Assembly: GCF_001050135.1 (NCBI RefSeq)
Contig: NZ_CP012040.1
Coordinates: 4,915,001-4,979,000 of the forward strand
Direction of reading: 5' to 3'
DNA length: 64,000 bases
From: Cyclobacterium amurskyense
GTDB taxonomy: Bacteria > Bacteroidota > Bacteroidia > Cytophagales > Cyclobacteriaceae
In this document: piece by piece, positions 32,849-43,500 of the stretch
Numbering within the stretch: the stretch's first letter is position 1
Layout: each line of letters starts with the position of its first letter
The notes under the pieces: model-generated
Told to the model about the DNA's origin: nothing
Database searches by the model: none
Seen by the model: only the letters and a program-made list of their open reading frames with translations
Program-made: the position numbers and the translations under genes

Positions 32849-33859
32849 CTAAGAAGTTTCATTTAACTTACAGTACCACGATAAAGCGGAGGCAAGCTCT
32901 GCTGAGGAGCAACTTGCCAAGGAATAGTCGTTTGGTCCGATAGCGTTGCTATTTTCAGACCGGGCCTTGACAGGTTCGGTCTTCTTTTTCCAATTATATT
33001 TCTTTCCAATAACGCGTTCGGTATCATGCCTTGTAAAACCTTCGTCATGTACTTGGTTAGGTGTTAGATTTCCTAAACTCTCGTGTGGTCTCATATCATT
33101 ATAGATTTTGATAATTTTAATGATGTATTTTTTCGGGTTGATATTTGTTTCTCCTGCAATATCCTCCAGCCACTCTTCCTTTAGGATTCCATTTACTCTT
33201 TCCGCTATGGCATTTTCATGTGGTGAAGCGGGCTTCGTCATACTGATCCAAACTTTCTTCTTTTTCAATAGGTCGGTGTAATCATAACTGCAGTACTGTA
33301 CCCCACGGTCCGAATGATGGACAAGGGAATAATGGTTAATGTTTTCTTGAGACTGGAAAGCCACCTTCAGGGCTTCAAGTGCTGATTCAGCCTTCAGATC
33401 CAGAGAAAGATTCCAGCCCACTATTTTCTGGGAATAAGCATCCGTAATAAGATACAGATACATGACTTGCCCATTTAGTAAAAGGTAGGTAATATCGGAA
33501 ACCCATAACTGGTTGGGCCTGTAGACAACCATGTTTTCTACCAGGTTATGGTACTTCCTAAGCCAATGATGGCTTTGGGTAGTGAAAAACTTCCTTTTTC
33601 TTTTGGTTACTAATAACCCGTTCACTCGAAGCAAATCAAACAGTTTATCCCTGCCTATCTTGATTTTCATTCCTATTAGGTCTTTCTGAATCAGAGGGTT
33701 TATCTTTCTCAACCCCCATCTGGATGTTTTGGCCTTCTTTCTGATCTTTAAAACAAGACTCAAGACCACCTCTTCCTCAAATGCCCCGCGGTAAATATAA
33801 TTTAAAGCTTTATAGTAGCCCTGCCTGCTCTTGCCAAACAATTCACAAAGTTGGGCCAA
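32849..33859 (-). CDS. IS3-family transposase OrfB (DDE integrase)
   Basis: 336 aa from a TTG. The catalytic triad is intact: D in WVSDITYLL, D in HHSDRGVQYCS, and E in NAIAERVNGILKEE. The N-terminal HTH_21-type part is present (KINPLIQKDLIGMKIKIG). The frame is -1 relative to OrfA and stays open upstream of the OrfA stop (EEEPKVSLAQ), so the active protein is probably an OrfAB fusion made by programmed -1 frameshifting near a CAAAAG stretch, though a classical A6G site is absent. Full length, so possibly active. Catalyses cut-and-paste or copy-out transposition of its element. Confidence 0.93.
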   Translation of the reverse strand: MAQLCELFGKSRQGYYKALNYIYRGAFEEEVVLSLVLKIRKKAKTSRWGLRKINPLIQKDLIGMKIKIGRDKLFDLLRVNGLLVTKRKRKFFTTQSHHWLRKYHNLVENMVVYRPNQLWVSDITYLLLNGQVMYLYLITDAYSQKIVGWNLSLDLKAESALEALKVAFQSQENINHYSLVHHSDRGVQYCSYDYTDLLKKKKVWISMTKPASPHENAIAERVNGILKEEWLEDIAGETNINPKKYIIKIIKIYNDMRPHESLGNLTPNQVHDEGFTRHDTERVIGKKYNWKKKTEPVKARSENSNAIGPNDYSLASCSSAELASALSWYCKLNETS

Positions 33860-33861
33860 AC

Positions 33862-34254
33862 TTACTTTTGGTTCTTCTTCTCTGAGTCTTTGAACTGTTT
33901 GGCACCAGACTTTTTTTCAAGATCTAGCCCATATTCTTCTTTGGCAATATCTACCATGATCTGGTATGCCCTGCCCTTCAAACGGCTAAGCTTCAGCTCT
34001 TCTTCAAGTTGCCTTATACGGGCTTTTAACTCACTATTGGAATCCTCTTTTATTGCCATGTTTTTTAAAATCGGAAGAGGATCTTTAGGAAGCCTTCTTT
34101 CAAGACCAGCAAAAATCCTCATCCATTCCAAGATAGCGGATTTGCTTTTAATTCCATAAATATGCCTTGCCTGTTCTTTGCTTAAAGTACCTGAAAGTAC
34201 TTCCATAACGATTTTTCTCCTTGCATCTTCGGAGAACTTTTGTAATTCACTCAT
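33862..34254 (-). CDS. IS3-family OrfA (helix-turn-helix)
   Basis: 130 aa. N-terminal helix-turn-helix: FSEDARRKIVMEVLSGTLSK then ARHIYGIKSKSAILEWMRIF, which binds the terminal inverted repeats. C-terminal leucine-zipper-like coiled coil ELKARIRQLEEELKLSRLKG for dimerisation. It ends in KKNQK and TAA at 33864-33862. OrfB follows in the -1 frame without an ATG. It is not truncated. Confidence 0.92.
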   Translation of the reverse strand: MSELQKFSEDARRKIVMEVLSGTLSKEQARHIYGIKSKSAILEWMRIFAGLERRLPKDPLPILKNMAIKEDSNSELKARIRQLEEELKLSRLKGRAYQIMVDIAKEEYGLDLEKKSGAKQFKDSEKKNQK

Positions 34255-34317
34255 TTTGTCCGATTATAGGTTTACAATTTTTAATTAAATTGTGTCAACC
34301 TATTTCAGTACACGACC

Positions 34318-34416
34318 GATTTTCTTGCGATTGCAACACTTCCCGTAAGCACGGGACTGGCTTCACCCCTGACTATTGTCAGGACGGAGAAATCCTATTA
34401 CATAATCTGGTTTAAA
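34318..34416 (+). repeat. R element copy R5, right part
   Basis: Continuation of R5 after the IS, from GATTTTCTTGCGATTGC to ATAATCTGGTTTAAA, with the CCCGTAAGCACGGG and CCTGACTATTGTCAGG hairpins. It ends 29 bp before the stop of the FAD/Fe-S gene. Confidence 0.9.
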
Positions 34417-34445
34417 GGATATAGACTTCTTTGGATTTAATTCTG

Positions 34446-37340
34446 TCAAGTGTTGCCTGGTTCAGGTTTAATGACTTCTACACAAGAAACCCAGTGTTTG
34501 GCTTTAACGCCAGTGAAATGGTCTATTTGGTGACGACAAGAAAAGCCGCATGCAGCTACGGATGCATTTTCTGGTAGTTTTCTTACAGAAGGGAATAGTA
34601 TTTCCTCTCCGATTTTTTTCGACAATTCGTAATGCTCCTTTTCGTAGCCGAAGGATCCAGCCATCCCACAACATCCCGAGGGTATTTCATTAAATTCCTC
34701 CGTTTTGCCTAAGGTATGCTTCATCGCTTGTGTTCCATATAGTGCTTTTTGATGGCAATGTCCATGGACATGTAATTTACCCTCTTTGGCTTTTAGCTTT
34801 ATGTTTAGGGTACCCTTGGTCATTTCATGGTTTAAGAAGACATCGATCATTAGTATGTTTTCTTTTAATTTTTTGGCCAACTCTTCATCAGGTAGTAAGT
34901 CTGGGAAATCATCATTCAAGGCAGAGGCACAGCTTGGTTCGCATACCACTACTTTCATCCCTTGGTCTATATATTTAACCAATTCTTGGATGGTAACCTG
35001 TCCGGCTTCTTTTGCTTCTCTTAAAAATCCATGGGAGATTTTAGGGCGTTGGCAACAACCTACATTGGCCATTATCACTTCATAACCGCAGTCATTTAGG
35101 AGTTTTACTGCATCTTTTCCGATTTCAGGTTCATGATAATTCAAATAGGTGTCTGCAAAAAGCACCACCTTTTTATTAGCCTTTAATAGGTTGATCTCAT
35201 TTTTGTGGAACCATTTATAAAATGGTTCTTTTGCATACCCAGGAAGGGTTCGCCGTTTATCAAAACCAGCAATTCTTTCTAAACCGGATTTAAATGCAGT
35301 GGTGGATTGAATCTTGTTAATGGTTGAGGAAAGTGTACCCGCAAATCGTCTGGCCACTTTTGGCGCATCCCTAATCATTTTATCCCTTATTGAAGGGCCA
35401 TGTTTGTCAAAATACAATTGCTGGACTTCACTTTTCATTTTAGCCATGTCCACATTGCTCGGACACTCAGACTTACATGCTTTGCAACTTAAACATAGGC
35501 TTAAAGTTTCCTGGAGTCTTGCACTTGTTAATCCCTCTTCGTCCAGTTGACCAGACATGGCCATTCTCAAAGCATTGGCCCTACCTCGGGTAGAATGCTC
35601 TTCATCTCTTGTGGCTTTAAAACTTGGGCACATGGTACCACCCAGTAACTTTCGACACTCACCAACCCCTGTGCACATGTGCACTGATTCTTGAAAACTT
35701 TGTTCTGATTTGTATAGAAACTCGGTATCTACAGGTTTATCCTTATATTCTGCCCCATAGCGAAGGTTTTCTGAAATGGATTGGTTGGATATTATTTTCC
35801 CTGGATTCATTAGGTTTTCAGGGTCAAATAATTTTTTAATTTGAATAAAGGCCTGATAAAGTTCTTTCCCAAAAAATCTTTCATTGAAAGGGCTCCTAAC
35901 AAGCCCATCACCATGTTCACCACTCCAAGAGCCTCCATATTCCATCACTAGGTTAAAAGTGTCTTCAGCAATCCTTTCCAGCCTTTTTACATCCACTTCT
36001 TGTCTGAGGTCAAGAATTGGCCGGACATGAATGACGCCAACACTCACATGGGCATACATGGCTACTTCAGTATTGTGTTTTTTACAAATTTGAAGAGTTC
36101 TATCAATATAATCTTTTAAGTACTTCGTAGGGATACCGGCATCTTCTATAAAAGCGAGGGGTTTCTTTTTGCCTTTGATTCCTAGCATCAGCCCCAATCC
36201 CTTTTTTCTAACTACCCATACATCCTCATATTCTTCACCCTGAGGGAAAAGAGGAAAGGCATAACCCAAGCCTTTTTCCTGTAGGTCTATAACCATTGCC
36301 ATGGGCCTATCCATAACGTCTTTTAAGCTATCTCCATAAAACTCTACTATTAATATAGCCTCTGGGTTACCGCTTATAAAATGACAATGCCTTTGAGTGG
36401 TGAGGTTTTCCCTACTTAAGTCTACTACGATTTTGTCCAATATTTCCACAGCAGAAGGCTTGAACTCCAAAATTGGGGTGATGGCACCCACTGCGTCAAG
36501 CAATGCGTCAAAGTGAACTACGCATACTGATTTGAATTTTGGTAGAGGTGCTAGATTGAGCTTTAATTCAAGTGTGGTAGCCAAAGTGCCTTCACTTCCT
36601 GTGATTAATTTGCATAGATTCCAATGGTCGGTATGAATAAATTCATCCAAATTATATCCACCTACCCGTCGCATAACCTTTGGAAACTTGGTCTCAATTA
36701 GATTCTTGTTGTTCTTTATTATTTTTTTGAAGGAATTGTAAATTTCTCCTTCTCGATCTGTTTGATTGGCTACAGTTGTTAGTTCTTCCGGTGTCTTGTT
36801 ATGCAAATGCATTAAGGTACCATCTGATAGAAGTACTTTGGCCTCCAAGACATGGTCCACCGTTTTACCATAAATAATGCTTTTAGTTCCAGAGGAGTTA
36901 TTCCCAACCATTCCTCCAACATTTGCTCTACTGGAGGTCGCAGGATCAACTGGGAAATGAAGACCTAAAGGTGCGAGTTCTTCGTTTAGCACATCCCGAA
37001 CCTTACCTGGTTGAACCCTCACCCAGGCTTCTTTCTGGTTTATTTCGAGGGTTTCATTCATGTATTTTGAAAAATCAAGTACTATGGAAGACCCTACAGT
37101 CTGTCCTGCCAAGCTTGTCCCACCACCACGTGGTAAAATGGAAACCTTATTTTTCCTTGCCCAGGAGATGGCTTTCCGAACATCTGCATCATCCTTCGGT
37201 AGGACAATAGCTATAGGAGTGATTTGATAAATGCTGGCATCGGTGGCGTACAATCCCAAGGAATAGGCATCTTTTAAAACATCTCCTTTTATTAAAGAGG
37301 CAAGTTCACCTGTATTTTCAACAGAATTATTTAATGGCAT
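34446..37340 (-). CDS. FAD-linked oxidase fused to 4Fe-4S/CCG domains (D-2-hydroxyacid dehydrogenase type)
   Basis: 964 aa, no signal. N-terminal FAD-binding PCMH domain (PRGGGTSLAGQTVGSS, NVGGMVGNNSSGTKSI), C-terminal FAD-oxidase cap (YGGSWSGEHGDGLVRSPF), then two cysteine clusters: CTGVGECRKLLGGTMCP and CLSCKACKSECPSNVDM, followed by CCG domains (GCCQRPKISHG, GCCGMAGSFGYEKEHY). This is the layout of YdiJ-type proteins, which oxidise D-2-hydroxyglutarate or D-lactate and pass electrons to the respiratory chain. Membrane-associated in practice, with no transmembrane helix seen. Monocistronic; R5 lies directly downstream. Lactate versus hydroxyglutarate cannot be told. Confidence 0.88.
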   Translation of the reverse strand: MPLNNSVENTGELASLIKGDVLKDAYSLGLYATDASIYQITPIAIVLPKDDADVRKAISWARKNKVSILPRGGGTSLAGQTVGSSIVLDFSKYMNETLEINQKEAWVRVQPGKVRDVLNEELAPLGLHFPVDPATSSRANVGGMVGNNSSGTKSIIYGKTVDHVLEAKVLLSDGTLMHLHNKTPEELTTVANQTDREGEIYNSFKKIIKNNKNLIETKFPKVMRRVGGYNLDEFIHTDHWNLCKLITGSEGTLATTLELKLNLAPLPKFKSVCVVHFDALLDAVGAITPILEFKPSAVEILDKIVVDLSRENLTTQRHCHFISGNPEAILIVEFYGDSLKDVMDRPMAMVIDLQEKGLGYAFPLFPQGEEYEDVWVVRKKGLGLMLGIKGKKKPLAFIEDAGIPTKYLKDYIDRTLQICKKHNTEVAMYAHVSVGVIHVRPILDLRQEVDVKRLERIAEDTFNLVMEYGGSWSGEHGDGLVRSPFNERFFGKELYQAFIQIKKLFDPENLMNPGKIISNQSISENLRYGAEYKDKPVDTEFLYKSEQSFQESVHMCTGVGECRKLLGGTMCPSFKATRDEEHSTRGRANALRMAMSGQLDEEGLTSARLQETLSLCLSCKACKSECPSNVDMAKMKSEVQQLYFDKHGPSIRDKMIRDAPKVARRFAGTLSSTINKIQSTTAFKSGLERIAGFDKRRTLPGYAKEPFYKWFHKNEINLLKANKKVVLFADTYLNYHEPEIGKDAVKLLNDCGYEVIMANVGCCQRPKISHGFLREAKEAGQVTIQELVKYIDQGMKVVVCEPSCASALNDDFPDLLPDEELAKKLKENILMIDVFLNHEMTKGTLNIKLKAKEGKLHVHGHCHQKALYGTQAMKHTLGKTEEFNEIPSGCCGMAGSFGYEKEHYELSKKIGEEILFPSVRKLPENASVAACGFSCRHQIDHFTGVKAKHWVSCVEVIKPEPGNT

Positions 37341-37531
37341 GGATGAAATGGGTTTATAGTCAATCTAGTCAAATATATTATTTTTTACCGAAACAGAACA
37401 ATAACAAATATTTAATTGCATAATGCTATACCTTTTGACATAAAAATTGTTTGAAGTTGATAAGACATATCGTATTTTACGATTTATTCATTATTCTATA
37501 GGACCAACAGGTCTCAAAACAGTTATACACT

Positions 37532-38830
37532 ATGGATCAAAATAATAAAAATCGCCGATCATTTTTAAAATCTACCGGAACAGCTATTGTGGGTGGATCA
37601 GTATTGCCCTTTGGTTTCAATATCAGAGAAGGATTTGCGGCTCAGAAGTCCACCCTTAAGGTAGGCCTAATAGGTTGTGGTGGAAGAGGAACTGGAGCAG
37701 CCGCACAAGCACTAAAAGCGGATAAGGATGCAGAGCTAACTTGCATGGGAGATATTTTCGAGGATTACCTTGAAGAATCTTACCAGTCCTTAAAGAAAAT
37801 GAACGCAGAACAGGTTAAAGTTGATGATGAGCATAAGTTTGTAGGCTTTGATGCTATACAGAGAGTGCTTGAATCTGACGTTGATGTTGTCATATTGACG
37901 ACTCCACCAGCTTTTAGGCCAGCCCACTTTAAAGCAGCTGTAGAGGCTGGTAAGCATGTTTTTTGTGAAAAACCTGTAGCCGTAGATGCTCCTGGTGTAA
38001 GAAGTGTCTTGGAATCTGCCAGGTTGGCAAAAGAAAAAGGATTGTCTGTAGTATCAGGCTTTACATTTAGGTATGATTTTCCTAAAAGGGCTTTGTTTGA
38101 AAGAATCAGAAATGGAGAAATTGGAGACATTACCAATGTATTCACGGCAAGAAATGGTGGCGGTTTATGGTATAAAGAACGTCAGGAGAGCTGGACAGAG
38201 ATGGAGTACCAATTGAGAAACTGGTATTATTACAACTGGTTGTCTGGAGATTATATTGTGGAGATGATGGTACATAGCCTTGACTTAATGTCTTGGGCAT
38301 TCAATGATCGATTACCAATTAGGGTAATGGGAACTGGTGGAAGACAAGCAAGGACTGAAGAGAAATGGGGGAATATTTACGATCATTTCTCTGTTGAATA
38401 TGAATATGAAAACAATCTAAAGGGTGTGCACTTTAGCAGACAGATGAAAGGATGCTCAAACACCAATAAAGTAGATATTACTGGTACAGAGGGTTTTGCT
38501 ACAGTAGATGTAGGTAAAAGAGTTCATGCCACTATGGGTGCGGAACGTTGGGACTATGATGGGCCATCAAACAACCCTTACGAAACCCAACACGAAGAAC
38601 TTTTTGCTTCCATCAGAGCTGGTGAAGGAAAGAATGAAGGTGAGTTAATGGCAAACAGTACCATGCTCGCGATTATTGGCCGAATGGTTGGCTACAGTGG
38701 TCAGACAATGACCTGGGAAGAAGCCATGAAAAGTGAGGTTAAACTGGGACCTGCAGCTGCAGATTACCGATGGGATTTGGTGGTTGATGTACCACAGGTG
38801 CCGATTCCTGGAATTACTAAAGATGTATAA
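37532..38830 (+). CDS. Tat-exported Gfo/Idh/MocA oxidoreductase
   Basis: 432 aa. Twin-arginine signal NRRSFLKSTGTAIVGGSVLPF predicts export to the periplasm. Rossmann motif GLIGCGGRGTG near 45-55, TTPPAFRPAHF, and EKP at 146-148 (HVFCEKPVAVD). The substrate domain includes RNWYYYNWLSGDYIVEMMVHSLD, common to a Bacteroidota subgroup often found with DUF1080 proteins. It opens a six-gene array: DUF1080, 2OG dioxygenase, cytochrome/HEAT protein, DUF1080 and another Gfo/Idh. Established: such oxidoreductases can oxidise glycosides to 3-keto-glycosides. Inferred: this one oxidises a glycoside in the periplasm before cleavage by DUF1080. Confidence 0.87.
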   Translation: MDQNNKNRRSFLKSTGTAIVGGSVLPFGFNIREGFAAQKSTLKVGLIGCGGRGTGAAAQALKADKDAELTCMGDIFEDYLEESYQSLKKMNAEQVKVDDEHKFVGFDAIQRVLESDVDVVILTTPPAFRPAHFKAAVEAGKHVFCEKPVAVDAPGVRSVLESARLAKEKGLSVVSGFTFRYDFPKRALFERIRNGEIGDITNVFTARNGGGLWYKERQESWTEMEYQLRNWYYYNWLSGDYIVEMMVHSLDLMSWAFNDRLPIRVMGTGGRQARTEEKWGNIYDHFSVEYEYENNLKGVHFSRQMKGCSNTNKVDITGTEGFATVDVGKRVHATMGAERWDYDGPSNNPYETQHEELFASIRAGEGKNEGELMANSTMLAIIGRMVGYSGQTMTWEEAMKSEVKLGPAAADYRWDLVVDVPQVPIPGITKDV

Positions 38831-38856
38831 AGCTTAATTTTATAAAAGAATTTATA

Positions 38857-39618
38857 ATGAGGACAATATATAAGTGTTTGACTGCATTATTCCTTTTCGG
38901 AATGTTTTCAGAGGCAGCAATTGCACAAGAAAAGCTGTTTAAATTTGGGACCGAACAAGACCTAAGCGCTTTAGTACAAGGTAAAAAAAGCAAGGGCAAA
39001 CCAATCAATTGGATTGATGTCAATACCGGTAAGGATACCTGGAGGTTTGATGGCGATGAATTGGTTTGCGAAGGATTGCCAATTGGCGTTATCCGTTCAG
39101 AAAATCAATACGAAAATTTCATCATGTATGTGGAATGGAAACACATGTCAGATGGAGGGAATTCCGGAACCTTTGTTTGGTCAGACGCTACTCCTGGACC
39201 AAATGACTTACCGAATGGCCTGGAAGTTCAAATGCTTGAGCTGGATTGGGTAAACCAACATAAAAATGACAAGGGCGAGTTGCCTCCAATTGCTTATGTT
39301 CATGGGGAATTATTTGGTGTCGGTGGTGTAGAAACGGTACCGGACACGCCAAGAGGAACCCGTAGTAAATCCATAGAAAACCGTTGCTTAGGTAAAGGAC
39401 AGTGGAATACTTATGTAGTCGTAGCAGTGGATGGTGTTGTTAAACTTTCCGTTAATGGAAAATTTGTAAATGGTATCAGTAAGGCCTCACAGAAAAAGGG
39501 ATATATCTGCCTTGAATCAGAAGGAGCACCGATTCATTTCAGAAACCTTACCGTAACAGAATTACCAGCAGGAGTTACCTCTCCAGAGCAAGTAGCCCCT
39601 TTATTACCTAATCCTTAA
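38857..39618 (+). CDS. DUF1080 (3-keto-disaccharide hydrolase-like) secreted protein
   Basis: 253 aa with signal peptide (LTALFLFGMFSEAAIAQ). Concanavalin-like jelly roll: WIDVNTGKDTWRFDGDELVCEG, NFIMYVEWKHMSDGGNSGTFVW, and WNTYVVVAVDGVVKLSVNGKFVNG. The family (PF06439) includes enzymes that cleave 3-keto-glycosides by elimination. It starts 26 bp after the exported Gfo/Idh gene, consistent with sequential action: oxidation, then cleavage of the activated bond. No catalytic residues can be assigned with certainty by eye. Periplasmic. Confidence 0.87.
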   Translation: MRTIYKCLTALFLFGMFSEAAIAQEKLFKFGTEQDLSALVQGKKSKGKPINWIDVNTGKDTWRFDGDELVCEGLPIGVIRSENQYENFIMYVEWKHMSDGGNSGTFVWSDATPGPNDLPNGLEVQMLELDWVNQHKNDKGELPPIAYVHGELFGVGGVETVPDTPRGTRSKSIENRCLGKGQWNTYVVVAVDGVVKLSVNGKFVNGISKASQKKGYICLESEGAPIHFRNLTVTELPAGVTSPEQVAPLLPNP

Positions 39619-39630
39619 TTGTAATATAAA

Positions 39631-40515
39631 ATGGTTAGTGATTTATCAAAAGTTCATGAATTGCTGTCGGATCTTTTTGAATGGCCAAAAAGTGAAAAAG
39701 ACTGGGATCAATATCGATTGACTGAGGATCAAATAGCATTTTTCCATACCAATGGTTATTTGCCTAATATCAAATTATTGGATCATTGGCAGGTGGCTCA
39801 GTTAAACAAAGAGCTTGAAAGTTTAACGAATCCGAATCAGCCTGGTATGGAATTGTTTTATGATTTCGCGTCAAATGAATCTTCAAATCCTGAAACAGTG
39901 CTTTTTCACTCTTTGGGGCATTGGCGAATTAAAGAAGGGTTTCACGATATTTTGTGGAACCCTGCATTTGTCATGGCAGCCAGTCAGTTGCTAGGGGATA
40001 ATTCTGTACGTTTCTGGCATGACCAGTTGTTTTGCAAACCTGCGAAGCATGGGGGAGTTGTAGCCTGGCATCAGGATTACTCCTATTGGACCCGTTCAGT
40101 GCCTATGCAACATTTGACCTGCTGGGTGGGTTTGGATGATGTGGATATTGATAATGGTTGTTTGTATTATGTGCCTAAAAGTCACGAGTGGGGATTGTTG
40201 GATAAGCCAGAATTGGCTGGTGACATGGAGGGTCTAATGGAGTATCTTACTGAGGACCAAAAAAAGGAATTCAAACCTGTTCCAATAGAAATGGAAAGAG
40301 GTTATGGTTCTTTTCATCATCCTCTAATGGTTCATGGTTCTTATGAAAATAAGTCCGAAAGATCCAGAAGGGCATTTGTATTAAATGTCTTTGCCGATGG
40401 AACAAAATCAAATACAGAGAAAGAACTATTGAAAGGCGTTCCAATTTTTGCTCCTGGAGAGAAATTAGATGGACAGTTTTTTCCATTATTATTCGATAGG
40501 AGTCAAATAGGATAA
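39631..40515 (+). CDS. Phytanoyl-CoA dioxygenase-like Fe(II)/2-oxoglutarate oxygenase
   Basis: 294 aa, no signal, so cytosolic. Iron ligands H147 and D149 in VVAWHQDYSYW and H235 in LMVHGSYENKSERSRRAF; the following Arg (245 or 247) would bind 2-oxoglutarate. QHLTCWVGLDDVDIDNGCLYYVPKSH is the family core strand set. These enzymes hydroxylate, demethylate or cut C-O bonds using O2 and 2-oxoglutarate. In the middle of a glycan cluster, 12 bp after DUF1080 and 13 bp before the cytochrome protein, it may remove an O-alkyl or other substituent from an imported sugar. This is inference. Not the ectoine hydroxylase context. Confidence 0.83.
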   Translation: MVSDLSKVHELLSDLFEWPKSEKDWDQYRLTEDQIAFFHTNGYLPNIKLLDHWQVAQLNKELESLTNPNQPGMELFYDFASNESSNPETVLFHSLGHWRIKEGFHDILWNPAFVMAASQLLGDNSVRFWHDQLFCKPAKHGGVVAWHQDYSYWTRSVPMQHLTCWVGLDDVDIDNGCLYYVPKSHEWGLLDKPELAGDMEGLMEYLTEDQKKEFKPVPIEMERGYGSFHHPLMVHGSYENKSERSRRAFVLNVFADGTKSNTEKELLKGVPIFAPGEKLDGQFFPLLFDRSQIG

Positions 40516-40528
40516 ATTCTTGTTATTC

Positions 40529-43500
40529 ATGCAAAAAAAGAAAAGTAATAAGAATATATTATTAGTAGGACTTTCTATAATTATTCTACTACTTGTATTC
40601 TGGGCTACACTTCAAATGTGGGGAGACTCGTCAAATGAAGTGCCAGGTATAACTGTTCCTGAAGGTTTTGTAATAGAAGAGGCAGTTAAGCCTGGTCTAA
40701 TCAAATATCCAATGTTTGCTGTTTTTGATGATCAGGGTAATCTGTTTGTTATGGAATCAAGTGGACATACTGATGGAACGGATGAAATCCTGGAAGCTCC
40801 AAATTTTCAAATTTTGCGATTGACAGATGCTGATGGGGACGGCATATTTGATCAAAAGACCATATATGCTGATAAAATTCCCTTTCCAATGGGTGGTGCG
40901 TACGTAGATGGAAGTCTAATTGTTACTGCCTCACCTGATTTGGTTAAGTATACCGACCATGATGGGGACGGTGTAGCTGAGGATAAAGAAGTGCTAATAA
41001 CTGGTTGGACACTGCATCACAATGCGGCCATTCTAAGTGGTCCATTTATGGGCCCCGACGGATATTTGTACATGGCTGATGCAAGGCGTGGCTTTAATAT
41101 TCAAAGTAAAGAATTTATCAATTTTAAAGGTAAGGGCGCCAGAATTTGGCGCTGCTTGCCGAATGGATCACAATTGCAGAGTTTTGCAGGAGGTGGTTTT
41201 GATAATTCTATTGAATTGGCCTTTACCCCAACTGGAGATGTAATGGGTACTATGACTTATTTTACAGATCCTCAAGGCGGTTATAGAGATGCACTTATGC
41301 ATTGGGTAGAAGATGGTGTCTATCCGAAATACAATCCTGTCATAAATGAAGATAATATGGTTCGGACAGGAGACCTTATGCCTGTAATGCATAAAATGGC
41401 CAGGGTATCTCCGGCCGGCTTGATGCGCTACGATGGTGAGCAATGGGGGGACGAATATTTTGGAAATTTATTTCATGCTGAATTCAATACAGGCAGGATT
41501 GTAAGGACTGTACTCACTCCTAAGGGTGCAACATATGAGGCAGAAAGTCATCATTTTATGACAGCTGGTCTTGCGGATTTCCATCCTACGGATGTGCTTC
41601 AAGAACCTAATGGGGATTTGTTGGTAGTTAATACAGGAGGTTGGTTTATTTCAGGTTGCCCTTTGAGTAGGACAGCAAAGCCTGAGGTTTCTGGTGGAAT
41701 TTTCAGGATCAGGAATACAAAAAAATCAAAAACAGATGATGATCCTTGGGGAAACGGCATCTCTTGGGAAGGCCTTACTGTTCCACAGCTTGTAAGTTTA
41801 TTTGATGATTCAAGGGCTAAGGTTTCTCATAGGGCAGGTGAATACCTGTTAAAGGAACCCTTAGTTGCTATTCCTTACTTGGTGAAATTATTAGAAACTC
41901 ATCCGGATGAAGCTGTAAGAGTTAAATCCGTATTCTTGCTATTCAGAACCCAGAATCCCAGGGCATGGAATCAATTAAGCGTTGGATTAAAAGACAAAAG
42001 TGACCAGGTAAAAATTGCAACGGCTAGGGTTTTGGGAATGGCAGAAGTTATTTCAGCAAAAGATCAATTGATAAGCTTATTGAAAAATCAGAGTAACCTT
42101 GCTTTAGCCAGACAAGTGGCTGTCGCCCTTGGACAAATTGGAGACTCTCAGGCAAGCAAGCCATTGATTCAACTATTAAATGAGCATCCATACGATCGGT
42201 TTTTAGAGCATGCTGTTATTTATGCTTTGATCCAAATGGAAAACGAAAGTGAATTGTTGGCCGAAATTCAGAATGAAAAATTTAATAAGGCAGCCTTAAT
42301 TGCCCTTGATCAAAAACAAAAAGGATCACTTAACGAAAAGGTAATTGAACCTTACCTTAATTCATCCGATAGCACTGTAAGAGGAACTGCCCTGTGGGTT
42401 TTGAAGAATCACCCTGATTGGGAAAATGCTTTTACAAGTTATTTGAAATATTATTTCACCCAGGGTGATGGGCTTATTAAAGAACTTACAAGTGTTTTAC
42501 CGGCTTTTGTGAATGCGAATACTGTACAGGCTTTTTTATCCCAACAGTTGGAAATTGAAGATTATTCTGCAGAGGAAAAGTTTCAGATCTTAAATTTACT
42601 GGAAGACAATCCTCCGAAAGTGGTTTCAGTTAAGTTGAAAAACAGTTTATTAGGACTGTTGGATACCGATGATGAACGTATTCAGAAGGCAGTGATCCAT
42701 TTGGCGGTACAATTAAAGGCCAATGACTTTATTGGTAAATTTAAAAGTATGTTGGCAGGTAATCAGAACAACGCTGCTTTAAAATTAGCCATTTATGAAG
42801 CTTTAGCCACAATGGACGAACCCATTGCCAAAGCTGATTTTGAATGGATAGGCAATCAATTGCTAGTAAAAGGCCAACAACCACTTCATGGTACTTCTCT
42901 AAATATCCTTAGAAATTTGACTTTAACTGCAGATGAGCAATCCTGGCTTCTTGACAATGTCTTTCATAAAGCTGCCAATGGAGATATTCCCTATTTGTTA
43001 GAATTGTTTGAGGGGATTACTGATGCCAATTTACTAGGTTCTTTGGAAATGAAATTATTGGAGCGCAAGGAAGTTTGGGATAATTTGTCTACGGATCAAT
43101 TGGCTGCTGTATTTGAGGAAAGTTCAACTGGAAAGGTTATTTTAGATAGTCTTAAGGTAAGGCAGGAGGGTCGTCTTGCGCAATTGGAAGAAATGGCGAC
43201 TGCTTTGGTTAAAGGTGATGTTGACAGAGGAAGAGCAATCTTCTTTGGAAAAGGTGCTTGTAGTACTTGTCATGCTGTGGCTGGTGAAGGACAAACCTTT
43301 GGCCCTGACCTGACCAATATCGGAGAAATTAGATCTAAACACGATATATTAGAAGCCATGCTTTTCCCAGGGGCAAGTTTTGCAAGGGAATACGAGACGG
43401 TCTCTTTACAAACCAAGTCCAGTAATTATTTGGGGATAGTGAAAAATTATGAAAATGGTAGGTATGAGTTGGCAATAGGACCAGGAAGTACAGTGCAAAT

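Larger units (their letters stand above)
32790..34317 (-). mobile_element. IS3-family insertion sequence (about 1.53 kb)
   Basis: Inserted within R5. Imperfect terminal inverted repeats: left end GTCTCGTCCTGAAAATGGTT and, read inward, right end GGTCGTGTACTGAAATAGG, both followed by TTGACAC. GATT flanks both sides (32786-32789 and 34318-34321), a likely 4-bp target duplication as usual for this family. It carries orfA and orfB in the minus direction. Exact ends may shift by 1-2 bp. Confidence 0.9.

Noticed and set aside
33851..34159. Plus-strand frame overlapping IS orfA
   Set aside because: It is antisense to the IS3 orfA, which has clear HTH and coiled-coil features.
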